Below are positions 1 through 8,354 of a stretch of 64,000 nt of DNA, piece by piece; position 1 is the first letter of the stretch, and each line of letters begins with the position of its first letter. The position numbers were made by a program, and so were the translations under genes. Location: NCBI GenBank assembly GCA_035525055.1, contig DATLEZ010000023.1, positions 1-64,000 on the forward strand, in the 5' to 3' direction. This stretch comes from DATEEG01 sp035525055 (GTDB lineage: Bacteria > Actinomycetota > Acidimicrobiia > Spongiisociales > ZC4RG35). The notes below the pieces were generated by a model. That model saw only the letters and a program-made list of their open reading frames with translations, searched no databases and was not told where the DNA came from.

Positions 1-62
1 GATGAGCGTATGCAGCAGCCTCATGGCTTCGACGTTAGCGATTCGCCCCTTATCGTGACCGG

Positions 63-638
63 GTGACCAACAGCGAATCGGAAGGCGCCGACGACGTCAG
101 TAGCGAAAAGGAGAAGCTGCGTTCGCTCGCATCCTCGATAACGCCGACGACCACCGAGGAATCCGCAGCCATCACGACGAACGTGCGTGAAGTCTTGCGT
201 GTTCGCGAATGGAGGATCGTGCTCACGTTCCTGGCGATGCCGGGGGAGGTCGATCTGGGAGAATTGCGCAACGACCCTGGGCTGATGTTGGCAGTCACCA
301 GGACTCCCCAAACCGGCCCGCTGACCATTCACACTCTCGAGGATCCGTTGGAGCGGCATCCCTTCGGCTACCTGCAACCGCGGGCCAACGCCAGCCCGAT
401 CACACCGGACGGGATCGAGGTGGTGCTGGTGCCCGGCCTTCTCTTCGCCCGCGACGGCGGGCGCCTGGGTCACGGCAAGGGCTACTACGACAAGCTGCTC
501 TCGTCATTCCATCACCGCCCCTACCTCATCGGGACCACCGTCGACCGGCGCGTGATGGATGTGTTGCCGATGACCCACCACGATGTCTCGATGGATGCCA
601 TCGCGACCGAGACAGGGCTGGTGGAGGTTTCGCGATAA
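63..638 (+). CDS. 5-formyltetrahydrofolate cyclo-ligase family protein
   Basis: Predicted cytosolic enzyme of one-carbon metabolism that converts 5-formyl-THF to 5,10-methenyl-THF using ATP. The family signature GRLGHGKGYYDK is at residues 133-144 of 191, a usual length for the family. The GTG at 63 is the chosen start because it leaves a short N-terminal segment with EKLR (residues 17-20), where family members have their N-terminal basic helix. The N-terminal 60 residues are poorly conserved by eye, so the exact start is uncertain. It converges on the minus-strand PPOX gene with only 10 bp between the stops. Function is inferred from the motif and overall pattern. Confidence 0.85.
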   Translation: MTNSESEGADDVSSEKEKLRSLASSITPTTTEESAAITTNVREVLRVREWRIVLTFLAMPGEVDLGELRNDPGLMLAVTRTPQTGPLTIHTLEDPLERHPFGYLQPRANASPITPDGIEVVLVPGLLFARDGGRLGHGKGYYDKLLSSFHHRPYLIGTTVDRRVMDVLPMTHHDVSMDAIATETGLVEVSR

Positions 639-648
639 CGGAGGATCG

Positions 649-1062
649 CTACCCCGGCGTTGCTTCCCAGGTCGTCGTGTCTTCAACGGTGATGCGAATG
701 ACGGGTCCGGTGAGATCGACCGACTCGTACTGGGGGTAGCGGTTGCGCAGGGCGGTCAACGCTTGTTCGAAGCGCGCGCCCCCTCCCTCGAGCGCAGCCG
801 TCCCATCGACCCGTACCCAGCACAGCTTCGACCAGTCCTCTTCGTAGAGGTGGGAAAGGAGCGTCACCCGCGAATCGCGGGCGATGTTCTCGATTCGAGC
901 CAGCACCGGTCCCCTCTTGGGCTTCCCGTCAACCGCGGTCACCAGGTTGATCCCATCCAGAGCGAACACCACCGGCACCAGGTGAGGGCGTCCGTCAGCC
1001 GAGACAGTGGCGAGGGTCGCGACCCGCATCCGTTCGAGCAGGCGGGCGGCTCGTTGGTCCAT
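649..1062 (-). CDS. PPOX-class F420-dependent enzyme, Rv0121-like
   Basis: A 137-residue split-barrel flavin/F420-binding protein of the pyridoxamine 5'-phosphate oxidase superfamily. The N-terminal block LERMRVATLATVSADGRPHL and the following PVVFAL are typical of the actinobacterial PPOX group that includes Rv0121, whose members are predicted to use F420 rather than FMN. The ATG at 1062 overlaps the TGA of the SGNH hydrolase gene (TGATG), so the two are probably translated together. An alternative TTG lies one codon upstream. The physiological substrate cannot be told from sequence. The cofG/cofH genes near 20-23 kb are consistent with the cell making the F420 chromophore. Confidence 0.82.
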   Translation of the reverse strand: MDQRAARLLERMRVATLATVSADGRPHLVPVVFALDGINLVTAVDGKPKRGPVLARIENIARDSRVTLLSHLYEEDWSKLCWVRVDGTAALEGGGARFEQALTALRNRYPQYESVDLTGPVIRITVEDTTTWEATPG

Positions 1063-1721
1063 CAACCAGCCCGGTGCGATTCGAGCGCTTCCCAGGCGGC
1101 GTCGGCCCAGACAAGATGGCCCGGGGCCGCCGGATGGAACAGGTCGGCCGAGAAGATCGACGGATCGGTTCGGAAAGCCTCAGCCGCGGCCCCCCAGAGA
1201 TCGGCCTTGATCGCTCCGTGGCGCTCGGCGACCCGGGCCTGAACCGCATCGGCGCTGCGACCCCGCCGGGAAGCCAGCTGCCGGAGGGGCGGTAACAGCC
1301 GGGGTACCGTACCCAGATCACCGATCCCGGCGACGACTACCTGTTTGCTGGCCCGGCTCAGGCGCCGGACGGTTTCGTCGAGGTTCTTCTGGAGCGTGGA
1401 AAGAGAAACCTGATGGATCACATCATTCGTGCCAACGGCGATGAAGGTCAGGTCGGCGTTCAGGGTCTCGGCTTGGGGCACCTGGGTCTGGAGGGCAGTG
1501 GAACTCGTCGCCCCACCCAGAGCAAAGGATTTGAGTGTCACCTGGTAGCCCCGTTCAGCGATCCGGGCTGCGATCAAACGGCACCAGATTTCCGATGGGT
1601 CCCCGACGCCCGGGCCGGTGCACGAGGAGTCACCGACCACCACGATCAGTAGCGGTGGGCCGTTAGCCGGCCCGGCGCTCCCGCTGGCATCGAACTGCTC
1701 CTGGAACGGCACCTTTCGCAA
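1062..1721 (-). CDS. SGNH/GDSL hydrolase family protein
   Basis: Esterase/lipase-type hydrolase with the four SGNH blocks: nucleophile in GDSS (Ser32), Gly in the ALGG region (about 69), Asn99 in GTND, and the Asp193-x-x-His196 pair in DLFH. The listed start is a TTG at 1721. The same frame stays open upstream to about 1850 and encodes a basic stretch followed by a hydrophobic segment (GVKAVAAVGIGTLAAEAAYA), which looks like the N-terminal anchor seen in related actinobacterial proteins. No ATG, GTG or TTG lies in that extension, so the true start is unresolved (CTG or coupling to the upstream gene are possible). It follows the small gene ending at 1853 and overlaps the next one by TGATG. Confidence 0.8.
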   Translation of the reverse strand: MRKVPFQEQFDASGSAGPANGPPLLIVVVGDSSCTGPGVGDPSEIWCRLIAARIAERGYQVTLKSFALGGATSSTALQTQVPQAETLNADLTFIAVGTNDVIHQVSLSTLQKNLDETVRRLSRASKQVVVAGIGDLGTVPRLLPPLRQLASRRGRSADAVQARVAERHGAIKADLWGAAAEAFRTDPSIFSADLFHPAAPGHLVWADAAWEALESHRAG

Positions 1722-1852
1722 GACTGCGTAGGCGGCTTCCGCGGCCAGAGTGCCGATTCCGACTGCCGCGACGGCTTTGACTCCACGCCAGGAACGCCTG
1801 CCGGGTTCGGACCGGCGGTCCGGGAAGGAGGGGAGGGCTGACTCTGGTTGGA

Positions 1853-2167
1853 TCAGTCGCGACCGGTGGCGGCCCGGACTCGATCAGCCAACCCGAAGCG
1901 ACTCCTGGCCGAACGCAGGTCGACTGTGGCCCCGATGGCGTCCGAAAATCCGGTGGGGTCGTTGGGCTGGAAGGAGAACGAAGACTCGCCGGCGGTGATG
2001 TGGAAGCGGAGAACGCCTACTCGCTCTGCCTGGATTTCAGCCAGGTCCCATGAGCCGAGCCGGCGGCGATCGGTGAATAGACGGCAACGGCCGTCTTCGA
2101 GTTGAACGTGAGCGCGTTCAGGCGGGGTGTCCTCACCCCTGTACAGCTGGCCGTCAAATGTGGCCAT
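1853..2167 (-). CDS. small conserved protein, paralogue of the protein at 53702-54040
   Basis: Encodes 104 residues starting [11 protein letters not shown]. An ATG at 2167 with a strong GGAGGTGGGGACG ribosome-binding site fixes the start, and longer reading of the frame upstream is not supported. I do not recognise a named family. It aligns by eye over nearly its whole length with the 112-residue product at 53702-54040: FDG-x-L near the N-terminus, (I/L)G-x-W-x(I/L) in the middle, then F-H-(I/M)-x-A-x-(G/E)-E and a C-terminal NDP/F-A-x-G block. The alternating hydrophobic pattern suggests a compact beta-rich fold, perhaps PH-like; that is inference. It is head to head with deoD and upstream of the SGNH hydrolase. 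Confidence 0.75.
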   Translation of the reverse strand: MATFDGQLYRGEDTPPERAHVQLEDGRCRLFTDRRRLGSWDLAEIQAERVGVLRFHITAGESSFSFQPNDPTGFSDAIGATVDLRSARSRFGLADRVRAATGRD

Positions 2168-2321
2168 CGTCCCCACCTCCTTGAAACGCAAGCCTAGGCC
2201 GACCGACCTATGTCGGCAAGAGGGAACCTGGGAATGCCGGCCAAGTTCGCCCGCGGTGGCCCCTAGCGGTGAGGGCAGCCTCCGCCATCTACTGTCGGGC
2301 CGACGCCCAACAGGAGGAACC

Positions 2322-3038
2322 TTGCCGACGCCCCATATCTCAGCCGAGCCAGACGACTTTGCCGAGGCGATCCTCCTCCCGGGCGATCCCCTTCGGGCCC
2401 AGCACATCGCCGAAAGGTTTTTTGAGGGGGCCACCCAGGTGACGGCTGTGCGCAACATGTTCGGGTACACCGGCACTTACAAGGGAATGCCGGTTTCGGC
2501 GATGGGAACCGGGATGGGGATTCCGTCGGCGTCGATCTATGCAACGGAGTTGATCACCCAGTATGGGATCAAGCGCCTGGTCCGGGTTGGTTCGTGCGGG
2601 GGAATCTCGACCAGCGTGAAGCTGCGTGATGTGATTGTTGCGACCGGGGCCTGCACCGACTCCGGAGTGAACCGTGCCAGGTATCACGGCTGGGACTTCG
2701 CCGCCATTGCCGACTTCAATCTCGCCAGGGCCGCAGTCGACGCCGCCGCCAGGCTGGGGGTGTCGGTGAGGGTTGGCAACGTCCACTCGGCCGATCTCTT
2801 CTACAATCCCTTCCCGGGGGTTTGGGACGTGCTCGAAGGCATGAACGTTCTCGCGGTCGAGATGGAAGCAGCAGGCCTTTACGGGGTGGCCGCCGAAAGA
2901 GGTGCCCGGGCACTCACCATCGCGACTGTCTCCGATCACATTCGCACCGGCGAGGCCACTTCGTCCGACGAGCGCCAGCAAACCTTTGATGAAATGGTGG
3001 CGATCGCCCTGGAGGGATTGCTGATCGACGCCGGCTAG
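2322..3038 (+). CDS. deoD: purine nucleoside phosphorylase DeoD-type
   Basis: Phosphorolysis of purine (deoxy)ribonucleosides in salvage. The 238-residue length fits hexameric DeoD. Visible motifs are the phosphate-site GDPLRA near the N-terminus, [21 protein letters not shown], the nucleoside-binding VEMEAAGLY and the catalytic Asp in TVSDH. The TTG at 2322 is chosen because an AGGAGG lies 4 nt upstream and the protein begins LPTPHISA, as in close family members. The frame is open further upstream, but that stretch runs antisense to the neighbouring small gene and has no homology. Divergently transcribed from the gene at 1853-2167. Confidence 0.95.
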   Translation: MPTPHISAEPDDFAEAILLPGDPLRAQHIAERFFEGATQVTAVRNMFGYTGTYKGMPVSAMGTGMGIPSASIYATELITQYGIKRLVRVGSCGGISTSVKLRDVIVATGACTDSGVNRARYHGWDFAAIADFNLARAAVDAAARLGVSVRVGNVHSADLFYNPFPGVWDVLEGMNVLAVEMEAAGLYGVAAERGARALTIATVSDHIRTGEATSSDERQQTFDEMVAIALEGLLIDAG

Positions 3039-3053
3039 TTAAAGCAGAAGGAT

Positions 3054-3875
3054 TCAGACGAGCGCGACGTTGGGCGCCTCGGTTGGTGGCGGAGGAGGTG
3101 GAGGAGCGATCAGTGCGTCGCGGCCGATGTCGTCTCCGTAGAGATAGATAGGCATGCCAAGTCGCAGGCGAGGGGCCAAATAGTCCATGTCCTCGATGTG
3201 GACCCGGACACAACCGTGCGAGGCCGGAAAGGGAGGCACGGATGACGACCCGTGTATGGCATAGCCGCCGTAGAAGTAATAGGGGCGATAGAGGAATCCG
3301 AGATAGGACTCCCACCATCCGCCCCGATTGCGCTGGAATGTGAATCGTCCCTCGGGCGTGCTGGCGCGAACCGTACGGCCGGTGGCGTTGCGATAAGACC
3401 CACCGTTGGCGGACGAGATCGGAAAGACGCCGGCGACTTCGTCAGCCTCGATGAGAAAGAGGAGTTGGCGCGACAGGTCGACCTCGACGCGATCGGGTTC
3501 AGGCCCCGGCCCAGGACCCTTGATCTCCCGGTCGAGCAAAAGCCAGTCCCCGGTTCGGAAGGTGCCGGTTCGCTCCATTCCGTACAACTTCTGGAAGGCG
3601 TATACGGCGCCGAGTGTCGCCTTTCCGAATACCCCGTCGATTCTTCCGGGGAAGAAGCCGGCCCCGGTGAGCGCTTCCTGCAAGACGGTGACCTGGCTGC
3701 CGCTCGACCCAGGCACCAGGTCCATGGGCGGAGGGTTGCTGATGGTCTCGCCCGGAATAGGCCGGACCGGTCTCGGGATGTCGGTGATATCGGCCCCGGC
3801 CGGGACCGCCATCGGAAGCGCTGCGATCAGGAGGGCAGCGGTCGTGAGGAGTGCAAATGGTTTTCTGGTTGACAT
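3054..3875 (-). CDS. exported L,D-transpeptidase with peptidoglycan-binding domain
   Basis: Cell-wall crosslinking enzyme forming 3-3 peptide bridges. Residues 1-28 are a Sec signal peptide (basic start, hydrophobic core, APAGA-like end). Residues about 55-115 are a peptidoglycan-binding type 1 repeat (LQEALTGAGFFPGRIDGVFG). Residues about 130-245 are the YkuD catalytic domain, with the HGCVR motif carrying nucleophile Cys222 and an upstream His in the GYAIHGSS block. The C-terminus ends in a run of seven prolines and a short tail. 273 residues in all. Divergent from the ABC exporter genes that start at 3951. Confidence 0.92.
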   Translation of the reverse strand: MSTRKPFALLTTAALLIAALPMAVPAGADITDIPRPVRPIPGETISNPPPMDLVPGSSGSQVTVLQEALTGAGFFPGRIDGVFGKATLGAVYAFQKLYGMERTGTFRTGDWLLLDREIKGPGPGPEPDRVEVDLSRQLLFLIEADEVAGVFPISSANGGSYRNATGRTVRASTPEGRFTFQRNRGGWWESYLGFLYRPYYFYGGYAIHGSSSVPPFPASHGCVRVHIEDMDYLAPRLRLGMPIYLYGDDIGRDALIAPPPPPPPTEAPNVALV

Positions 3876-3950
3876 GTCTTGGGCTCCGGTCGCCTATGGA
3901 TAATCGGCGAATAGGGAGCGGACTCAACGATAGGGTGAGGAAATCCGGAC

Positions 3951-5702
3951 ATGACCGCCCCGTCCTACCGCGCCACGCTGACGACCTACTTGCGGCCACT
4001 TCGGCCCCGCGTAGTCGTACTGACCCTACTGATGCTGGGATCTATTGGTCTCCAGCTAGCTGTCCCTTTGCTCCTGAGCCGGTTCATCGATGCTGCCGTC
4101 GCCCGCGAGGCCGTTTCGGGGATGATCGCCATTGGGTTCGCCTACCTCGCAGCGGGAGTCGTCAACCAGGTCCTCGATGCCGGAGCGTCATATCTGGGAG
4201 CGGATATCGGCTGGAGGGCGACCAACCGGTTGCGTGAGGAACTCGGCGAGCACCTGTTGACCCTCGACATGGGCTTTCACAACGAGACCACTCCGGGCGA
4301 GATGATCGAACGGGTTGACGGCGATGTAACGGCGATCTCGGATTTCATATCTCGCTTCCTGGTGCGACTCGTCGGGGCGGCTGTGCTCCTGCTCGGGGTC
4401 CTAGTGGTGTGCTGGTTGGAGGACTCCCGGTTGGGGATCGCCATCACTATCTACGTGGTCGCGGTTTCCTGGCTCCTGGTGAGCTTGCGGAATCTGGCGA
4501 TCAAGGCCGCCGAAGAAGAGCGCGAGGTCTCAGCCCGACTCTACGGGTTCATCGAGGAGCGACTGGCTGGCATCGAGGACATCCGAGCGCTCGGAGCCGG
4601 CCGCTTCACGATGGGCCGGTTCATACCTGTCATGAGGGACTTCTTCGCAAGGACTACCGCCGCCTGGCGCAAGCGGGTCATCGTCTGGGTGTCTGCCAAC
4701 ACGGCGTTCTGGGCCGGGGATGCCCTGGCGCTGGCGGTGGGGACGTGGCTGACGGTCCAGGGATCGATCACCGTTGGCACCGCCTACCTGATCCTGCAGT
4801 ACGCCCAGCTGGTCAGGCGGCCGATCGAGCAGGTCACCAAGGAGTTGCAGCAGCTGCAGAAGGCAGCCGGCGGGATTATCAGGGTCGATCACCTTCGTCG
4901 TTTGAGCACGAGGCTGGTCGACGGTCCGAGAAGCCTCCCGCTGGGACCACTCGCGGTCGAGTTCGACTCGGTCCGGTTCTCCTACGAGGACCGGGTGGTG
5001 CTCAACGACGTCTCCTTCCGGTTGGAGCCGGGAACGGTGCTCGGGTTGCTGGGACGGACCGGAGGCGGCAAAACGACGATTACCAGGCTCATCGCCCGGC
5101 TCTACGACCCCGACGGCGGGTCGGTGCGGATCGGTGAGATCGACCTGCGAGAGGCGAGCTTCGATTCGCTGCGGCGGGCACTAGGGGTGGTTACCCAGGA
5201 TGTCCAGCTCTTCCGCGCTTCGGTCCGGGACAACCTCACCCTCTTCGGAGACATGTCCGACGCCGAGATCCTGCGCATCCTCGACCTGGCCGGCCTGGGA
5301 AGCTGGATCAGGACGATGGGTCTCGACTCCGAGCTCGGCTCGGGAGGGCAGGGATTGTCGGCCGGCGAACAACAACTCCTGGCCTTTGCCCGTGTCTTCC
5401 TCCAGGACCCCGGTGTCGTGATACTGGACGAGCCGTCGTCTCGCCTCGACCCGGCCACCGAGAGCTTGCTCGCGGTCGCTACCGAGAGGTTGTTCTCGGG
5501 CAGGACCGTCGTCATCGTGGCCCACCGGCTGGACACCGTGCGCACCGCCGACGAGATCATGGTGGTCGAGGCGGGACAGGTGGCCGAACACGGCTCGAGG
5601 CAGGCCCTGGCCTCGGATCCGGACAGCCGCTACTCGCTCTTGTTGGCGGCCGGTCGAGACTCGAGCGGCTGGCTTGACCTCCTGGAAGAGGGTCGTTCAT
5701 GA
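3951..5702 (+). CDS. ABC exporter half-transporter, first subunit
   Basis: 583-residue protein with an N-terminal six-helix membrane domain (about 1-310) and a C-terminal nucleotide-binding domain. Walker A GRTGGGKTT is near residue 367, an unusual signature LSAGEQQL near 468 in place of LSGGQ, and Walker B ILDEPSSRLD near 488 with the catalytic Glu retained. The downstream gene overlaps by ATGA and encodes a second half-transporter, so the product is most likely a heterodimeric exporter. Substrate (drug, lipid, peptide or siderophore) cannot be judged. An AGGAAA precedes the ATG. Confidence 0.93.
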   Translation: MTAPSYRATLTTYLRPLRPRVVVLTLLMLGSIGLQLAVPLLLSRFIDAAVAREAVSGMIAIGFAYLAAGVVNQVLDAGASYLGADIGWRATNRLREELGEHLLTLDMGFHNETTPGEMIERVDGDVTAISDFISRFLVRLVGAAVLLLGVLVVCWLEDSRLGIAITIYVVAVSWLLVSLRNLAIKAAEEEREVSARLYGFIEERLAGIEDIRALGAGRFTMGRFIPVMRDFFARTTAAWRKRVIVWVSANTAFWAGDALALAVGTWLTVQGSITVGTAYLILQYAQLVRRPIEQVTKELQQLQKAAGGIIRVDHLRRLSTRLVDGPRSLPLGPLAVEFDSVRFSYEDRVVLNDVSFRLEPGTVLGLLGRTGGGKTTITRLIARLYDPDGGSVRIGEIDLREASFDSLRRALGVVTQDVQLFRASVRDNLTLFGDMSDAEILRILDLAGLGSWIRTMGLDSELGSGGQGLSAGEQQLLAFARVFLQDPGVVILDEPSSRLDPATESLLAVATERLFSGRTVVIVAHRLDTVRTADEIMVVEAGQVAEHGSRQALASDPDSRYSLLLAAGRDSSGWLDLLEEGRS

Positions 5703-7465
5703 CCGCGACCCGGGTGAGCACGTTTCGGATCCTGTGGGAGATGGTCAAGTACCGGCCGGGGCGGTTCCTGTTCTGCATGTCGATGTGGACCCTGGTCCAC
5801 GGGTCACCGCTCCTATTCGGGATACTCATCGGACAGGTCTTTGACCGCCTGGCCGTCGGACAACCGCTCGCCGAGACCGCCTGGGGCCCTGTGATCGTGT
5901 TTGCGATCCTCGCGATCGGCCGCAACCTGATCATCTGGCTCGGCGACATCGTCTGGATCTCCCACTGGAACGAGCACGCATTGCAACTGCAACGAAATCT
6001 CCTCCGATGGCTGCTGGAGGCGCCGCGGGCGCGAGTCATGCCACTATCGCCGGGCGAGGCAGTCAGCACCTTCCGCGATGATGTCGAAGACCTTCTCGAA
6101 TATCTCGAGAACTGGGTCGACATGGGCGGCCTGGTCACGTTTGGCGTAGGCGCGGTGATCGTGATGGGCGCCATCGACCTGAGGCTCACGGGCCTGCTCC
6201 TCATACCGCTGGTGCTCACCGGCATCCTCACCCAGGCAGTTGGTCCCCAGATTCGCAAGCGCCGGCGGGCCATGCGGGCAGCCACCGATGACGTGACTGG
6301 CTTCATCGGTGAGACTTTCGGGGCGGTGCAGGCGATCAAGCTGTTCCGAGCCGAGAAGCCCGTTCTCGAGCGCTTCGCCAACCTCAACCGGATCCGGCAC
6401 CGCGCCGCGCTGGCAGACACCTTCCTCACAGAAGTACTGCGCGGCATCAACCGCAACATGTCCACCGTCAGCATTGCCCTCGTCCTCATATTTGCGGCGG
6501 GTGCCATACAGAGGGGCGAGATGTCCCTCGGCGAGCTGACGGTGTTTCTCACCTACTTGCCGAGGTTGACCGACTACATGGCCTTCGTCGGTGACATCAT
6601 CGCCCAGCATCGACGGACCGGGGTTGCCTACGAGAGGATGCAGGCGCTCGCGGTTGACGCACCGTTCGAGGCCCTGCTGGATCGAACCCGGGTCCCCTTG
6701 CTGGGAGAGCATCCCGAAATCGAGGATGCCATCGCGATCGGGAAGCCGCTCGAGAGCCTGCGAGTGCGCGGACTCACCCATCGGTTCTCCGACGGTGAGG
6801 AGGGACTTGAGGACGTCGATCTTGACGTCGAGCAAGGGAGCTTTACCGTGATCACCGGCAAGATCGGATCGGGCAAGAGCACCCTGGTTCGCGCCCTGCT
6901 TGGCCTTGTGCCCGCAATTGGTGACATCTATTGGAACGAGGAGCTAGTCGAGGACCCGGCGTCCTTCTTTGTGCCGCCCCGTTCTGCGTACACCGCTCAG
7001 GTGCCGCGACTGTTCTCGGAATCGCTGGCCGACAACATTGCTCTCGGAAAGAGAGCCACACGAGAGCGCCTCCGCGAGGCAGTGCAGCTGGCCGTTCTCG
7101 ATCCCGATCTGGAGCGGATGGAGCACGGCCTCGAAACAATGGTCGGAGCTCGCGGAGTGAAGCTGTCCGGGGGCCAGGTGCAGCGATCGGCGGCGGCGCG
7201 GATGCTCGCCACCGAAGCCGAACTCCTCGTCTTCGACGATCTCTCCTCGGCCCTCGACCTTCACACCGAAGCCGAGCTCTGGAGACGCCTATTCGAGAAA
7301 CGCGAGGCGACCTGCCTGGTGGTGTCGCATCGAAAGGCGGCTCTGGCCCGCGCCGACCAGATCCTTCTGATGGATCGGGGCCGGCTAATCGATCAGGGGC
7401 GTTTGTCAGACCTGCTCGACCGCTCGCCTCTCATGCGCGAGCTCTGGGAGGTCGGGGAGCGCTGA
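5699..7465 (+). CDS. ABC exporter half-transporter, second subunit
   Basis: 588-residue membrane/ATPase protein overlapping the preceding gene by four bases (ATGA). The membrane domain spans about residues 1-320. Walker A is GKIGSGKST near 387 and the signature is a standard LSGGQVQR near 488. Walker B reads LLVFDDLSSALD near 509, so the usual catalytic Glu is an Asp. Together with the altered signature of the partner, this predicts one consensus and one degenerate ATP site, as is known for heterodimeric exporters such as TM287/288. A short inverted repeat follows the stop codon. Confidence 0.93.
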   Translation: MTATRVSTFRILWEMVKYRPGRFLFCMSMWTLVHGSPLLFGILIGQVFDRLAVGQPLAETAWGPVIVFAILAIGRNLIIWLGDIVWISHWNEHALQLQRNLLRWLLEAPRARVMPLSPGEAVSTFRDDVEDLLEYLENWVDMGGLVTFGVGAVIVMGAIDLRLTGLLLIPLVLTGILTQAVGPQIRKRRRAMRAATDDVTGFIGETFGAVQAIKLFRAEKPVLERFANLNRIRHRAALADTFLTEVLRGINRNMSTVSIALVLIFAAGAIQRGEMSLGELTVFLTYLPRLTDYMAFVGDIIAQHRRTGVAYERMQALAVDAPFEALLDRTRVPLLGEHPEIEDAIAIGKPLESLRVRGLTHRFSDGEEGLEDVDLDVEQGSFTVITGKIGSGKSTLVRALLGLVPAIGDIYWNEELVEDPASFFVPPRSAYTAQVPRLFSESLADNIALGKRATRERLREAVQLAVLDPDLERMEHGLETMVGARGVKLSGGQVQRSAAARMLATEAELLVFDDLSSALDLHTEAELWRRLFEKREATCLVVSHRKAALARADQILLMDRGRLIDQGRLSDLLDRSPLMRELWEVGER

Positions 7466-7481
7466 GGTCTCCCTGGAGACC
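7466..7481 (+). terminator. short inverted repeat after the ABC operon
   Basis: GGTCTCC-CT-GGAGACC begins right after the TGA of the second ABC gene. As a hairpin the usable stem is about 6 bp with a 4-nt loop, and no U-run follows. It could contribute to termination or 3' end protection; this is a weak call. Confidence 0.3.
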
Positions 7482-7730
7482 CCGGTGGTTCGTTGGGATC
7501 GTTGGGTTCGCATGGAGAAGAAACGAGACGAACCGGCGGCGCTCTCTGGTTGGGCTGCGGTCGGAGTTCGCGCACCCCCCTCGACCTCGCTTCGTTTCGG
7601 TCTGTTCCCCCGCAAGCAGGGGGACAGCACTTCCCTCTCGCCGAGCGAGGGGACGGGGGACGTTATGTGTCCGCAGTATCGGATACCGTTCACTGCGGTT
7701 CTACGAGTCTCTGAAACGTGGAGGTACCGG
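7482..7730. other. non-coding spacer with imperfect hairpins
   Basis: No convincing gene lies between the ABC operon and the decayed VOC gene. Two imperfect palindromes can be seen: CTGT-T-CCCCC facing GGGGG-ACAG near 7609-7632, and CCTC-T-CGC facing GCGAGGGG near 7636-7652. The reading frames through it are open but low in complexity and give no recognisable protein. It may be a copy of a dispersed repeat, which needs a genome-wide comparison to decide. Confidence 0.35.
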
Positions 7731-8152
7731 GTGAAAATCGGCAACATCGTTTTCGATTGCTCCGATCCCGATCGAGTCGCGACCTTTTGGGCGGCGGCCC
7801 TCGGTTACGAAACGGGGGGGTATCCCCCTGAAATGCGTAAGGAGCTCCTCGAAGGAGGGCTCAACGAAGCGGAGCTGGCGGATCGATCAATCGCCGAGGA
7901 TCCGGCAGGTGAAGGTCCCCGGTTGTTCTTCCAGAGAGTCCCCGAGCCAAGTCGGTCAAGAACCGCGTTCATCTCGACCTCAATGCAACTCCTGGACGCC
8001 GAGCAACCACCCAGGAAGTGGACACCGAAAAGGAGCGCCTCCTGGCCCTGGGTGCTTCGACCATCAGGCACCACGACAAATCGTGGGGCCCCTACCCGGA
8101 GTACCACCGGGTTATGGCCGACCCTGAGGGCAACGAGTTCTGTGTGCAGTAG
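7731..8152 (+). pseudogene. VOC/glyoxalase-like protein, frameshifted
   Basis: The GTG at 7731 starts VKIGNIVFDCSDPDRVATFW, a typical start of the glyoxalase-like (VOC) domain. Near 7945 the frame breaks. The second half (KSVKNRVHLDLNA, then DPEGNEFCVQ and a TAG at 8150-8152) is in another frame, and restoring one G in the GAG-CCA stretch would join the two into about 140 residues. This is either real decay or a one-base sequence error. A second, more deleted VOC relic follows directly, which favours true decay. Original function of such proteins is usually unassigned. Confidence 0.75.
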
Positions 8153-8163
8153 GCAAGGACGGA

Positions 8164-8354
8164 GGCACGGCAATTTGTTGGTTTTCGCTTGACGTGGATG
8201 CCCGGGATCCGGCCGAGTTGTCGCGCTGTTGGGCCCGGGTCCTCGACTACAAGGTCGTTTGGGAGGAGGCCTATTGGCCGTGCTGGCCGACCCCGAAAGA
8301 AACGAGTTCTGCGTCATGACGCCGTGGAAGCACCCCGCCGACCTGGCCTCCTAG
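8164..8354 (+). pseudogene. VOC/glyoxalase-like remnant with internal deletion
   Basis: Around 8176-8270 one frame reads CWFSLDVDARDPAELSRCW and then VLDYKVVWEE, the start of a VOC domain. After a jump and frame change the sequence resumes near 8280 as VLADPERNEFCVMTPWKHP and stops at TAG 8352-8354. The central part of the domain, roughly 60-70 residues, is missing. The protein cannot be functional as a VOC enzyme. It sits in tandem behind the frameshifted VOC gene, suggesting an old duplication that is being lost. Confidence 0.65.

Noticed and set aside
7485..8192. A single intact gene of 235 codons covering the VOC region
   Set aside because: Only its middle matches a VOC start; the upstream third is hairpin-rich spacer and the C-terminal third is out of frame with the conserved VOC end.
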